A stretch of 64,000 nt of DNA from Streptomyces sp. SS1-1 (GCF_008973465.1 NZ_WBXN01000004.1:5434501-5498500), one strand, 5' to 3'. Positions 23,415-32,941 are shown, numbered from the stretch's first letter. A program made the numbers and translations. The notes: generated by a model from the sequence alone, not told the origin.

Positions 23415-24272
23415 ATGCGTCGTACCTTTGTCCGGGCGCTGGCCCGGCCGCTGGTTCTGGCGGCCGCGGCGGCCGCCATACCGCTGGTCACGGCCGCCCC
23501 GGCGGCCGCCGACCGTGTCGTCGTGGGCGGGTTCCCCGTCGATGTGTCCCAGAGTCCCTGGACGGTGGCGCTGTCCAGTCGTGACCGGTTCGGGGGTACC
23601 CGGGCGGGACAGTTCTGCGTGGGTGTCGCCGTGGGGCGCTCCACCGTGCTCACGGCCGCCCACTGCCTCAGCCCGGAGGTGCTCGGCTCCCCGCCGGAGC
23701 AGGTGGGCGACCTCAGAGTGATCGCGGGGCGGACCGATCTGACGTCCACGCACGGCAAGGAGATCCCCGTCAGGGGCGCCTGGGTGAACCCGGACTACGA
23801 CGGCGACACCAATGACGGTGACTTCGCCGTGGTCTCCCTCGCCGAGGCCCTGCCCGCCGCCTCGGTGATCCGGATGGCGGGCGCCGGCGACCCCGCCTAT
23901 GTGCCGGGGACCCCGGCCCTGGTCTACGGCTGGGGTGATGTCACGGGAGCGGGGGACTATCCGCGGGGGCTGCGGGCCGCGCGGGTGCAGGTGCTGCCGG
24001 ACGCGCTCTGCGAGGAGGCGTATCCGGGCGGTGGTGAGGGGCGGTATCTGGCGGACAGCATGGTGTGCGCGGGGGAGCGCGAGGGAGGCCGGGACGCCTG
24101 TCAGGGGGACAGCGGAGGGCCCCTGGTCGCGCAGGGGAAGCTGATCGGACTGGTGTCGTGGGGCAACGGCTGCGGCCGTGCGGGGAGCCCCGGCGTCTAC
24201 ACGCGGGTGTCCGACGTCATCCGGGCCGCGGGGTGGCGCTCCGCGGCGCGGGAGGGTGCGGGAAGCGGCTGA
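23415..24272 (+). CDS. Secreted trypsin-like serine protease (S1 family)
   Basis: 285-aa preprotein. A Sec-type signal (MRRTFVRALARPLVLAAAAA, cleavage near APAAA-DR) precedes VVGG, the typical mature N-terminus of trypsins. The catalytic triad is visible: His in TAAHC, Asp in NDGDFAVVSL and Ser in CQGDSGGPL. The paired cysteines suit three disulphides. ATG at 23415 follows GAGGAGCG. Probably extracellular protein turnover; an in-frame upstream start is less likely because it would spoil the signal peptide. It ends at a strong hairpin. Confidence 0.93.
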   Translation: MRRTFVRALARPLVLAAAAAAIPLVTAAPAAADRVVVGGFPVDVSQSPWTVALSSRDRFGGTRAGQFCVGVAVGRSTVLTAAHCLSPEVLGSPPEQVGDLRVIAGRTDLTSTHGKEIPVRGAWVNPDYDGDTNDGDFAVVSLAEALPAASVIRMAGAGDPAYVPGTPALVYGWGDVTGAGDYPRGLRAARVQVLPDALCEEAYPGGGEGRYLADSMVCAGEREGGRDACQGDSGGPLVAQGKLIGLVSWGNGCGRAGSPGVYTRVSDVIRAAGWRSAAREGAGSG

Positions 24273-24290
24273 GCGCCGCTGAGAAGAGCG

Positions 24291-24330
24291 CGGGCGGTCC
24301 CCCCTGAGTATTTACAGGGGGGACCGCCCG
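24291..24330. terminator. Strong hairpin between protease and convergent DUF7455 gene
   Basis: CGGGCGGTCCCCCCTG pairs perfectly over 16 bp with CAGGGGGGACCGCCCG around the AT-rich loop AGTATTTA. It probably terminates both converging transcripts. Confidence 0.85.
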
Positions 24331-24373
24331 TCTGTCGGCCTGTGCCGATGCTGGCTCGTCGTGATGCGAGGTG

Positions 24374-24604
24374 TCAGCGCTCTTCGTCGGTCGCCGTACC
24401 GGGAGCAGCCGTGAGACGCTCCGTCTCATCCTGTATCTCGGCGGCGATCTTCTTGAGTTCCGGCTCGAACTTGCGACCGTGGTGGGCGCAGAAGAGCAGT
24501 TCTCCGCCGCTGAGCAGGACGACGCGCACGTACGCCTGGGCGCCGCAACGGTCGCAGCGGTCAGCGGCCGTCAGGGGGCTCGCGGGGGTCAGAACAGTAG
24601 TCAC
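24374..24604 (-). CDS. DUF7455 family small zinc-type protein
   Basis: 76-aa protein. C17-x-x-C20 and later C39-x-H41-H42 look like a metal-binding knuckle; the GELLFCAHHGRKFEPEL block is the DUF7455 signature found widely in actinobacteria. Function unknown. The C-terminal third is an acidic helix. The GTG start is preceded by AGAGG. Upstream on the same strand, GGAAC and GTT are 19 bp apart, reminiscent of a sigma-R (thiol stress) promoter. Confidence 0.8.
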   Translation of the reverse strand: MTTVLTPASPLTAADRCDRCGAQAYVRVVLLSGGELLFCAHHGRKFEPELKKIAAEIQDETERLTAAPGTATDEER

Positions 24605-25048
24605 GTCGCCTCTTCTCTAGCTCGACGAGCTGTCGTACCAGGGTCAACATCCAACCAGCCCCAAAACGTTCCCGCTCGTGGCTTCTCCCAGAGAGAAATT
24701 TTTTCGGGTGTGGTGGGCTGCTGCCGGTGTGGCGGCGAATGTGCCGTATTGCGTGCTGTCGTGCTTACGGTTTCGCGCTCTCGGTCATGGTCGGTCCTCC
24801 CCGGCCGGGTTGCCGGTTTGTTCATGAGGACGTGCCCGGAGCCTAAATGGTTCATGCCTGGAAGGGAACGTGATATGTGCTTCACTCCTCCGAGGGATCG
24901 AACATCCATACGAGTCTGGACTAGGGTGACTTCCGACGAGGGTGGCGTTACAACGGCTCTACCAGGCCTCGGTACCCTCTGAGCGGCAACCGAAGCCACG
25001 CCCGTACCCACTAGGGCGCCCAGTGAAATTCAGCGAGGAGCGAACCGC
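24605..25048. other. Divergent intergenic region, DUF7455 gene / parE
   Basis: 444 bp, more AT-rich than its surroundings, with no coding frame supported. For parE, TCGAAC (24898–24903) and TAGGGT (24922–24927) are 18 bp apart, the best promoter candidate. A second possibility is TTACAA…TACCCT ending at 24978, with less ideal spacing. The minus-strand candidate is described under the DUF7455 gene. Confidence 0.45.
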
Positions 25049-27172
25049 GTGACCGCCGATACGTCCGTGCCGTCCACAGCGCTGCTGGCAGGAGCAGACC
25101 GGGACGGTTCCAACTACACCGCGCGGCACCTGCTCGTCCTCGAGGGCCTCGAAGCCGTGCGCAAGCGTCCCGGCATGTACATCGGGTCGACCGACAGCCG
25201 CGGTCTGATGCACTGCCTCTGGGAGATCATCGACAACTCGGTGGACGAGGCCCTCGGCGGCTACTGCGACCACATCGAGGTGATCCTCCACGACGACGGC
25301 TCCGTCGAGGTCCGGGACAACGGCCGGGGCATCCCGGTCGACGTCGAGCCCAAGACCGGCCTCTCCGGCGTCGAGGTCGTCATGACCAAGCTGCACGCCG
25401 GCGGAAAGTTCGGCGGTGGCTCGTACGCCGCCTCCGGCGGTCTGCACGGCGTCGGCGCCTCCGTGGTGAACGCCCTGTCCGCCCGCCTGGACGTCGAGGT
25501 CGACCGGGGCGGCCACACCCACGCGATCAGCTTCCGGCGCGGTGTCCCCGGTGCCTTCACCGGCGACGGCCCGACGGCGAAGTTCGAGGCCAAGAGCGGG
25601 CTGCGCAAGACGAAGAAGATCCCCAAGGCGCGTGAGGGCACGCGCGTGCGGTACTGGGCCGACCGCCAGATCTTCCTCAAGGACGCCAAGCTCGACCTGG
25701 AGACGCTGCACCAGCGCGCCCGCCAGACCGCCTTCCTGGTGCCCGGCCTGACCATCGTCGTCCGGGACGAGGTCGGTCTCGGCGCGGGCGGCAGCAAGGG
25801 CGAGGAGTCCTTCCGCTTCGACGGCGGCATCAGCGAGTTCTGCGAGTACCTGGCCACCGACAAGCCGGTCTGCGACGTCCTCCGTTTCACCGGCCAGGGC
25901 ACCTTCAGGGAGACCGTCCCGGTCCTGGACGAGCACGGCCAGATGACCCCCACCCAGGTCACCCGCGAACTCGGCGTCGACGTCGCCATGCGCTGGGGCA
26001 CCGGCTACGACACGACCCTGAAGTCGTTCGTGAACATCATCGCCACCCCCAAGGGCGGCACCCATGTCGCGGGCTTCGAGACCGCCGTGGCGAGCACCAT
26101 CAACGAGGTGCTGCGCGCCAAGAAGATGCTCCGCGTCGCCGAGGACGACATCGTCAAGGACGACGCCCTCGAGGGCCTGACCGCGGTCGTCACCGTCCGT
26201 CTCGCCGAGCCGCAGTTCGAGGGGCAGACCAAGGAGGTCCTCGGCACCTCGGCGGCCCGCCGCATCGTGAACGCCGTGATCGCCAAGGAGCTCAAGGCGT
26301 TCCTGACGTCCACCAAGCGGGACGCGGCGGCACAGGCGCGCGTGGTCCTCGAGAAGGCCGTCGCCGCCGCCCGGACCCGTATCGCGGCCCGCCAGCACAA
26401 GGACGCGCAGCGCCGCAAGACGGCCCTGGAGTCCTCCTCGCTGCCCGCGAAGCTCGCGGACTGCCGCAGCGACGACGTCGACCGCAGCGAGCTCTTCATC
26501 GTCGAGGGAGACTCCGCGCTGGGCACCGCCAAGCTCGCCCGGAACTCCGAGTTCCAGGCGCTGCTGCCCATCCGCGGCAAGATCCTCAACGTCCAGAAGT
26601 CGTCCGTGACCGACATGCTCAAGAACGCCGAGTGCGGGGCGATCATCCAGGTCATAGGGGCGGGGTCGGGGCGCACCTTCGACATCGACGCGGCGCGCTA
26701 CGGCAAGATCATCATGATGACCGACGCCGACGTCGACGGCTCCCACATCCGCACGCTGCTGCTGACGCTGTTCCAGCGGTACATGCGCCCGATGATCGAG
26801 GCGGGCCGGGTGTTCGCCGCCGTGCCCCCGCTGCACCGGATCGAGCTGGTCCAGCCCAAGAAGGGCCAGGACAAGTACGTGTACACGTACTCGGACCGCG
26901 AGCTGCGCGACAAGCTCATGGAGTTCGAGAGCAAGGGCGTGCGCTACAAGGACTCGATCCAGCGCTACAAGGGCCTCGGTGAGATGGACGCCGACCAGCT
27001 CGCGGAGACGACCATGGACCCGCGCCACCGCACCCTGCGGCGGATCAGCCTCACCGACCTCGAGGCGGCCGAGCGGGTCTTCGACCTCCTGATGGGCAAC
27101 GACGTGGCGCCGCGCAAGGAGTTCATCTCCAGCTCGGCCGCGACGCTCGACCGGTCGCGCATCGACACCTAG
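25049..27172 (+). CDS. parE: DNA topoisomerase IV subunit B
   Basis: ATPase subunit that, with ParC, decatenates daughter chromosomes. The 707-aa product has the GHKL ATPase fold (DNSVDEAL, VRDNGRGIPVD, GGLHGVGASVVNALS), the transducer domain, then a TOPRIM domain with EGDSALGTAK and the DxD motif DADVDGSHIR. The EGDSALG form (not EGDSAGG) fits the second, non-gyrase type of B subunit in Streptomyces. GTG at 25049 follows GAGGAG. It lies about 11 kb from parC, which is on the opposite strand, so the two are not an operon. Confidence 0.94.
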   Translation: MTADTSVPSTALLAGADRDGSNYTARHLLVLEGLEAVRKRPGMYIGSTDSRGLMHCLWEIIDNSVDEALGGYCDHIEVILHDDGSVEVRDNGRGIPVDVEPKTGLSGVEVVMTKLHAGGKFGGGSYAASGGLHGVGASVVNALSARLDVEVDRGGHTHAISFRRGVPGAFTGDGPTAKFEAKSGLRKTKKIPKAREGTRVRYWADRQIFLKDAKLDLETLHQRARQTAFLVPGLTIVVRDEVGLGAGGSKGEESFRFDGGISEFCEYLATDKPVCDVLRFTGQGTFRETVPVLDEHGQMTPTQVTRELGVDVAMRWGTGYDTTLKSFVNIIATPKGGTHVAGFETAVASTINEVLRAKKMLRVAEDDIVKDDALEGLTAVVTVRLAEPQFEGQTKEVLGTSAARRIVNAVIAKELKAFLTSTKRDAAAQARVVLEKAVAAARTRIAARQHKDAQRRKTALESSSLPAKLADCRSDDVDRSELFIVEGDSALGTAKLARNSEFQALLPIRGKILNVQKSSVTDMLKNAECGAIIQVIGAGSGRTFDIDAARYGKIIMMTDADVDGSHIRTLLLTLFQRYMRPMIEAGRVFAAVPPLHRIELVQPKKGQDKYVYTYSDRELRDKLMEFESKGVRYKDSIQRYKGLGEMDADQLAETTMDPRHRTLRRISLTDLEAAERVFDLLMGNDVAPRKEFISSSAATLDRSRIDT

Positions 27173-27367
27173 AAGCAGACCGCTGTACGGGGGACCGGCC
27201 GGGGCGCGTGAGTCCCGGCCGGTCCTGTCGTTCCGGGCCCTTCCCGCGGTGGACGCGACTCCTGCCGTGCCCTGCTGGTATGCGGCTTTGCCTGCTGAAT
27301 CACCTGATGGGGTGAAACGCTCCGAGAAGCCCGGTCGGCGGTCTTTCCGTTCTGTCCATGCTGGGGC

Positions 27368-27829
27368 ATGTGCTCAAGCGACGGTCGTCCCCGCGACGCC
27401 AGAACCCCGCGGTACGACGATCCCTGGTACGACGCCCTCGCCGCCGGATGGGGCGAGTCGGACGTCACGGAGGCCCCTGACACCGCTCCGCCGGCCGCCG
27501 CCGACGTGTACCTCGAGGTGCAGCGCAGCGCCGCCTTCCAGGAAGTGCGCAGCCGCTACCGGAGGTTCGTCGTGCCGGCCGCCGCCGGGTTCCTGTCCTG
27601 GTACGTCGCCTACGTCGTGGCCGCCACCTCCGCGCCCGACCTGATGGCCCGGCCCGTGGCCGGCGCCGTGAACGTCGCGATGCTCGCCGGGCTCGGGCAG
27701 TTCCTCAGCACGTTCCTGCTCACCTGGGCCTACGCCCGCCACGCGCGCCTGCGCCGCGACCGCGCCGCGCTCGAACTGCGCTGGGACACCCAGGAGCTGA
27801 CGCGGGGCACCAAGGGGGGCGTGGCATGA
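27368..27829 (+). CDS. DUF485 membrane protein, partner of the acetate-type symporter
   Basis: 153-aa protein with two transmembrane segments (FVVPAAAGFLSWYVAYVVAA and VNVAMLAGLGQFLSTFLLTW) after a hydrophilic N-terminus. DUF485 proteins (YjcH-like) are routinely encoded just before ActP-type cation/acetate symporters. Its stop overlaps the symporter start by 4 bp (ATGA), implying translational coupling and a shared job. ATG at 27368 is chosen; RBS is weak. Confidence 0.87.
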   Translation: MCSSDGRPRDARTPRYDDPWYDALAAGWGESDVTEAPDTAPPAAADVYLEVQRSAAFQEVRSRYRRFVVPAAAGFLSWYVAYVVAATSAPDLMARPVAGAVNVAMLAGLGQFLSTFLLTWAYARHARLRRDRAALELRWDTQELTRGTKGGVA

Positions 27830-29418
27830 CACAGGATCATCGCGCGCTGGCCCTGCTGCTGTTCAGCGTGTTCATCGCCATCACGCTGGCGATCACCACC
27901 TGGGCGGGCCGCAACCGCCGTGGCTCGGCGGAGGAGTTCTACGCCGGCGGCCGGCTCTTCTCGCCGATGGAGAATGGATTCGCCATCGCGGGCGACTACA
28001 TGTCCGCCGCGTCCTTCCTCGGCATCTCCGGGCTGATCGCCCTGTTCGGCTACGACGGGATGCTGTACTCGGTGGGCTTCCTCGTGGCCTGGCTGGTCGT
28101 GCTCTTCCTGGTCGCGGAACTCGTCCGCAACTGCGGGCGGTTCACCCTCGCCGACGTCGTCGCGGCACGCATGCGGGAGCGCCCCGTCCGTATCGCGGTC
28201 GGGACGTCCTCGGTCACCGTCTCCGTCCTGTACCTGGTGGCGCAGATGGTGGGCGCCGGCACCCTCGTCGCGTTGCTGCTCGGCGGTGACGGCGGGGCGG
28301 CGCAGGCCTGGACCGTCATCGGCGTCGGCGCGCTCATGGTGATCTACGTGTCGTTCGGAGGGATGCGGGCCACCACCTGGATCCAGATCGTCAAGTCGGT
28401 CCTGCTGCTCGGCGGCACCATCGCGCTGACGGTCCTCGTCCTGCTCCGCTTCCACGGCGACATCGACCGGCTGCTGCTCGGCGCCGCCGAGCACAGCGGC
28501 CACGGGCAGGCGTTCCTGGCGCCCGGCCTCCGGTACGGCGGGGACTGGACGTCCCGGTTCGACTTCATCAGCCTCGGCCTCGCCCTGGTCCTCGGCACCG
28601 CCGGGCTGCCGCACATCCTGTCGCGCTTCTACACCGTGCCCACCGCGCGCGCCGCACGCCGCTCGGTGGTCTGGGCGATCGGCCTCATCGGCGGCTTCTA
28701 CCTGATGACCATCGTCCTCGGCTTCGGCGCCGCCGCGATCGTGGGGACCGCGGAGGTGCGCGCCTCGAACGCCGCCGGCAACACGGCCGTACCGCTGCTC
28801 GCCCTCGACCTGGGCGGCGGTGCCGACTCCACCGGCGGCACGGTGCTGTTCGCGGTCGTGGCGGCCGTCGCCTTCGCCACGATCCTCGCCGTCGTCGCCG
28901 GCATCACCCTCGCCTCCTCGGCCTCCGTCGCCCACGACCTGTACGCGTCCCTGCGCCGCCGGGGCGGCAAGGCCCGCAGCGAGGTCACCGTCGCCCGCCT
29001 CGCCGCCGTGGGCATCGGTGTCGTCGCCATCGCCCTCGGGCTGCTCGCCCGCGACCTGAACGTCGCCTTCCTCGTGGGCCTCGCGTTCGCCGTCGCCGCC
29101 TCCGCGAACCTGCCCGTGCTGCTCTACTCCCTGTTCTGGCGCGACTTCACCACCCGGGGCGCCGTCTGGTCCGTGTACGGCGGCCTGATCCCGGCCATGG
29201 TGCTCGTCGCCCTGTCACCCGTGGTGTCGGGCGGTCCGCAGTCGCTGTTCCCCGGCGTCGACTTCCAGTACTTCCCGCTGGACAATCCCGGCATCGTCTC
29301 GATCCCGCTGGGCTTCGTCGCCGGCTGGCTGGGCACGGTCACCTCGCCCGAGGCCCCCGACGAGGCCAAGCACGCCGAGACGGAGGTCCGGTCGCTGACC
29401 GGGGCGGGGGCGGTCTAG
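27826..29418 (+). CDS. Sodium:solute symporter, cation/acetate (ActP-like) type
   Basis: 530-aa inner-membrane carrier with about 13 hydrophobic segments, probably importing acetate or another short-chain carboxylate with Na+. EEFYAGGR and ENGFAIAGDYMSAASFLGISG in the first third are ActP-family hallmarks, and LPHILSRFYTVP follows TM6. Overlaps the DUF485 gene by 4 bp. The adjacent CitAB-type two-component system is the obvious candidate regulator. The exact substrate is inferred, not shown. Confidence 0.9.
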   Translation: MTQDHRALALLLFSVFIAITLAITTWAGRNRRGSAEEFYAGGRLFSPMENGFAIAGDYMSAASFLGISGLIALFGYDGMLYSVGFLVAWLVVLFLVAELVRNCGRFTLADVVAARMRERPVRIAVGTSSVTVSVLYLVAQMVGAGTLVALLLGGDGGAAQAWTVIGVGALMVIYVSFGGMRATTWIQIVKSVLLLGGTIALTVLVLLRFHGDIDRLLLGAAEHSGHGQAFLAPGLRYGGDWTSRFDFISLGLALVLGTAGLPHILSRFYTVPTARAARRSVVWAIGLIGGFYLMTIVLGFGAAAIVGTAEVRASNAAGNTAVPLLALDLGGGADSTGGTVLFAVVAAVAFATILAVVAGITLASSASVAHDLYASLRRRGGKARSEVTVARLAAVGIGVVAIALGLLARDLNVAFLVGLAFAVAASANLPVLLYSLFWRDFTTRGAVWSVYGGLIPAMVLVALSPVVSGGPQSLFPGVDFQYFPLDNPGIVSIPLGFVAGWLGTVTSPEAPDEAKHAETEVRSLTGAGAV

Positions 29419-29545
29419 GACCGTCACGGACTGTCCAGGCCCATCACGGGCGGTCCAGGACCATCGTCGCCTTGAGAGTCAGGGCACGTTCCGTCCGTAA
29501 GAGAGGGCGGCACGGTTCCTTCCCCCGCCCCCACGGGGCCGTGCC

Positions 29546-30226
29546 TCAGGCGCGGGTCGCCCACACATACCGGTGCTCAGGGCGGCCCGCGTCCCCGTAC
29601 TTGAGGGTCAGGCGGGCCCGCCCGGTGCGCTCCAGGAGCTTCAGATAGCGCTGGGCGGTCTGCCGGCTCACCCCAGTCCGTTCGGCGATCTCCTGGGCCG
29701 ACAGCGGCCCCGAGGCGTTCATCAGGGCCCGGCGCACCGACTCGGCGGTGGTGGGGGAGTGCCCCTTGGGCAGATGCGGCTCCGACGGCGCGGACAGCGC
29801 ACCGAAGATGCGGTCCACCTCGGCCTGCTCCGCCTCGCCGCCGCCGTCGAGGGTGCGACGCAGCTCCGCGTACGCCTCCAGCTTGGCGCGCAGTCCCGCG
29901 AAGGCGAACGGCTTCACCAGGTACTGGAGCGCCCCGAGCCGCATCGCCGCCTGTACGGTCGTCACGTCCCGGGCCGCCGTCACCATGATCACGTCGGTCT
30001 GGTGGCCGCGCCGGCGCATCTCCCGGACCACCGCCAGCCCCGTGTCGTCCGGCAGGTAGTGATCCATGAGGACCAGGTCGAGGCGCGGCAGTCCGGTCAC
30101 CTGCCGCAGCGCCTCGGCGGCCGTGTGCGCCTCACCGGCCACATGGAAGCCGGGCACCTTCTCGACGTAGGCGGCGTTGACGCGCGCCACGCGCGTGTCG
30201 TCGTCCACGACCAGGACCTCGATCAT
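29546..30226 (-). CDS. Two-component response regulator, CitB/DcuR-like
   Basis: 226 aa: receiver domain with phosphoacceptor Asp55 (LVLMDHYLPDD), acidic pair D8-D9-D10 and the VKPF lysine motif, then a C-terminal helix-turn-helix (LSAQEIAERTGVSRQTAQRYL) of the CitB/DcuR type. It probably activates a carboxylate uptake or use gene; the convergent symporter operon is the nearest candidate. The ATG overlaps the kinase stop by 4 bp, so the pair is co-translated. Confidence 0.93.
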   Translation of the reverse strand: MIEVLVVDDDTRVARVNAAYVEKVPGFHVAGEAHTAAEALRQVTGLPRLDLVLMDHYLPDDTGLAVVREMRRRGHQTDVIMVTAARDVTTVQAAMRLGALQYLVKPFAFAGLRAKLEAYAELRRTLDGGGEAEQAEVDRIFGALSAPSEPHLPKGHSPTTAESVRRALMNASGPLSAQEIAERTGVSRQTAQRYLKLLERTGRARLTLKYGDAGRPEHRYVWATRA

Positions 30227-31893
30227 CGCGACTCCTCCTCGGCGCCGGTGCGCGCGTCACCCTGTGTACTGAGAGCCGGTTCCGGCCCGGTCAGCGCCTC
30301 GGGCAGGACGACCGTGAACTCGGCGCCGCCCCCGGCGGCCTCGCCCACCCGGGCCGTACCACCCTGCCGTTCGGCCAGGCGCCGCACCAGCGACAGCCCG
30401 ATCCCGCGCTCCCGATGGGCCGGGCGCCGCTTGGTCGACCAGCCCTCGGTGAAGATCAACTCGCGCTGTTCCACCGGGATTCCCGGCCCGGTGTCGCGGA
30501 CCGTCAGGGTCGCCGCGCGTCCCTCGGCGCGCAGTTCGACCTCCACGCGCGCGTGCGCGGTGCCGGCGACGGCGTCCACGGCGTTGTCCACCAGGTTCCC
30601 CACGACGGTCACCAGTCCCTGCGGATCGACCAGCCGGTCCGGGAGCCCGGTGCGCTCCGACAGGCGCAGCGCGACGCCGCGTTCGGCCGCCACGGTCGCC
30701 TTGCCGACCAGCAGGGCCGCCAGCAGCGGGTCCTGGATCTTCCCGGCGACCTCCTCCGCGGTCGACCGGTGATCACCGACGACCTCCCCGACGTACTCCA
30801 CGGCGTCGTCGTACATCTCCAGCTCCAGCAGCCCGAGGAGCGTGTGCATGCGGTTGGCGTGCTCGTGGTCCTGGGCGCGCAGGGCGTCGATCAGGCCGTG
30901 GGTCGAGTCGAGCTCCCGGCCGAGCTGTTCCAGCTCCGTGCGGTCGCGCAGGGTGGCGACGGCGCCGCCGTCGTCGGTGGGCATGCGGTTGGCGACGAGG
31001 ACGCGCTGTCCGCGCACGGTCAGCAGGTCGGTGCCGGTGACCCGTCCGGCCAGCACATCGGCGGTCCGGCCGGTGCCGAGCGCCTCGTCGAGGGAGCGGC
31101 CGACAGCCTCGTCCCCGAGGCCGAGCAGCCGCCGCGCCTCGTCGTTGAGGAGGCGGATACGCCCCGTGCGGTCCAGCGCGACGACGCCCTCCCGGATGCC
31201 GTGCAGCATCGCCTCGCGCTCCGCCAGCAGCGCCGAGATGTCGGAGAACGCCAGGTCACGGGTCTGCCGCTGGAGCCGCCGGGAGATCAGCCAGGCCGCC
31301 AGCGCCCCCACCGCCAGGGCGCCGCCCGCGTACGCGAACAGCCCCGGGATGGCGTGCAGCAGCCTGGCCCGCACGTTGTCGTAGGCGATGCCGACCGAGA
31401 CCGCGCCGACGATCCGGCCGTCGCCGTCGCGCAACGGCACCTTGCCGCGCGCGGTGCGGCCCAGCGTGCCGTCGTCGATCTGCATGACCTCGTGGCCCGC
31501 CAGCGCCCGCCCCGGGTCGGTCGAGACCGGCCGCCCGATCTCGCGCGCGGTCGGATGGGACCAGCGCACGCCCCGCCGGTCCATCACGACGACGTACTCG
31601 GCCCGGGTCGCCGCGCGGATCCGCTCCGCCTCCCGCTGCACCGGGCCGTCGGCCGTCGCCGGGGTCCGGACCAGGTCCTCGGCGATCCGCGGCTGCGCGG
31701 CCGTGGTCTGGGCGATGGACAGCGCACGGCGCATCGCCTGGTCGTCGAGCTGGTCGCTGAGCGGCGCCAGGAACAGCCCGGTGGCCAGCACCGCCACGCC
31801 CGCGGCGATCGCCACCTGCATCAGCAGCACCTGCGCGAACATGCGCCGGGGCAGACCCAGGCGCAGGCGACGGGTGAGGGAGGCGGGGCTCAT
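30223..31893 (-). CDS. Sensor histidine kinase, CitA/DcuS-like
   Basis: 556-aa membrane kinase. TM1 (residues ~19–45), a periplasmic single-Cache sensor region (to ~175), TM2 (~180–200), a cytoplasmic PAS domain (DRTGRIRLLNDEARRLLG) and the kinase core. The phospho-acceptor His is in AQDHEHANRMHTLLGLLELE. The ATPase has N-box LVDNAVDAV and G-box DTGPGIP. This layout is that of CitA/DcuS sensors, which detect extracellular carboxylates such as citrate or C4-dicarboxylates. Transcribed ahead of its regulator. Confidence 0.94.
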   Translation of the reverse strand: MSPASLTRRLRLGLPRRMFAQVLLMQVAIAAGVAVLATGLFLAPLSDQLDDQAMRRALSIAQTTAAQPRIAEDLVRTPATADGPVQREAERIRAATRAEYVVVMDRRGVRWSHPTAREIGRPVSTDPGRALAGHEVMQIDDGTLGRTARGKVPLRDGDGRIVGAVSVGIAYDNVRARLLHAIPGLFAYAGGALAVGALAAWLISRRLQRQTRDLAFSDISALLAEREAMLHGIREGVVALDRTGRIRLLNDEARRLLGLGDEAVGRSLDEALGTGRTADVLAGRVTGTDLLTVRGQRVLVANRMPTDDGGAVATLRDRTELEQLGRELDSTHGLIDALRAQDHEHANRMHTLLGLLELEMYDDAVEYVGEVVGDHRSTAEEVAGKIQDPLLAALLVGKATVAAERGVALRLSERTGLPDRLVDPQGLVTVVGNLVDNAVDAVAGTAHARVEVELRAEGRAATLTVRDTGPGIPVEQRELIFTEGWSTKRRPAHRERGIGLSLVRRLAERQGGTARVGEAAGGGAEFTVVLPEALTGPEPALSTQGDARTGAEEESR

Positions 31894-31993
31894 GCCCCAG
31901 ACCGTACGCGGCGGTGCGGGGCGGACCGTAGGGGGATGTGGCGGGGATCTCGTGCAGGGTGCAGGGTGCAGCGGCGGGGCGCCGGGGGCGGGG

Positions 31994-32941
31994 TCAGCCC
32001 GCGAGCGCCGTGGCCGTCATCCTGAATTCCCGTACGGCGAGGACGTCCATACGCGCGGGCGAGCCCAGCACCGACGTGCCGCACTTCTCGGGGCGCGGCG
32101 GCTGGGCGGCACCCTGGGCCACGTCGACCCGCCAGCGCCGCCCGTCCGCATGGGCCACGGTCACCGCCCAGCGCGGAGCGGCGCCCTCCGTCCGTACGAC
32201 GCTCAGCGCCTCGGCGGCCGTCTCCCCGGTGGTCCTGCGCACCGCCAGCTCGGCGGCCTGGCCGGGCCGCTCCCACGCCGAGTTGCCCCGGCAGCCCTCG
32301 CCGATGATGCGGCCCTCCCTGACCCCGTCCAGGACCCTGCGCACCACATCCGCCTCGGCCCGCCCGTAGGCGTAGCCGTACGGCAGCACGAGCAGCGTCG
32401 GTGAGAAACGGTGGCCGCCGAGGTGCGTGACCTCCCAGACGCCGTCCACGCCGGAGGCCGCCAGTTCGGCGGCGAGTGGCCGGCCGAGCAGGGCGCAGCA
32501 GCGGTCGCGCTTGCCGTTGGTGCACACCAGCGCCAGCGGGTCCCCGGTGTGGGCCCGGCCGCCGAGCGCGCTGTCGAAGGTGCGGTGATCACCCCGGCCG
32601 AGGGCGGCGAGGTCCAGGTCGAGCAGCTGACGCGGGTCGCGGACGGTGGCGGTGCGCAGCCATACGGCGCCGGGCACCGTGTGGGCGGCGTAGACCCGGC
32701 GCTCGGTGGGGAGTCCGCTGTCGGCGTGCCGGCCGGGCCGGCGGATCAGCGCGATCCGGACGCCCGTGCCCTGCGCGGCGGTCTCCAGCGCGCGGCCGAG
32801 CGCGGGATCCAGGTGGCTCTGGGTGAGTGCCTTGGCACCCCACGGACCGGGCTGCTCCAGCAGCAGCCAGGTCGTCGCGGTCGCCGCGGTTCCCGCGACG
32901 GGCTCGTCGAGGTCCTGCGAGACGGTCGTGCACGTACTCAC
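31994..32941 (-). CDS. Sucrase/ferredoxin-like family protein
   Basis: 315-aa protein of the sucrase/ferredoxin-like family, a thioredoxin-fold [2Fe-2S] ferredoxin group; function uncertain. LVCTNGKRDRCCALLGRPLA holds three clustered cysteines, and GGHRFSPTLLVLPYGYAYG with a later EGCRGN supplies the family's remaining conserved residues. GTG at 32941 is used. An iron-box sequence begins one base upstream, suggesting expression only when iron is scarce. It is preceded on the other side by the CitA-like kinase gene with a 100-bp gap. Confidence 0.85.
   Translation of the reverse strand: MSTCTTVSQDLDEPVAGTAATATTWLLLEQPGPWGAKALTQSHLDPALGRALETAAQGTGVRIALIRRPGRHADSGLPTERRVYAAHTVPGAVWLRTATVRDPRQLLDLDLAALGRGDHRTFDSALGGRAHTGDPLALVCTNGKRDRCCALLGRPLAAELAASGVDGVWEVTHLGGHRFSPTLLVLPYGYAYGRAEADVVRRVLDGVREGRIIGEGCRGNSAWERPGQAAELAVRRTTGETAAEALSVVRTEGAAPRWAVTVAHADGRRWRVDVAQGAAQPPRPEKCGTSVLGSPARMDVLAVREFRMTATALAG

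Noticed and set aside
24895..24915. SOS box upstream of parE
   Set aside because: CGAAC is present, but it is not followed by GTTYG at the right spacing.
24959..27028. Long minus-strand frame opposite parE
   Set aside because: Composition is typical of antisense frames in high-GC genes (repetitive VLGDVVDGLG-type runs), with no domain; parE on the plus strand has full catalytic motifs.
29419..29545. Repeat element between symporter and response regulator genes
   Set aside because: Two degenerate copies of GTCCAGG-CCATC are visible, too short and diverged to be a mobile element.
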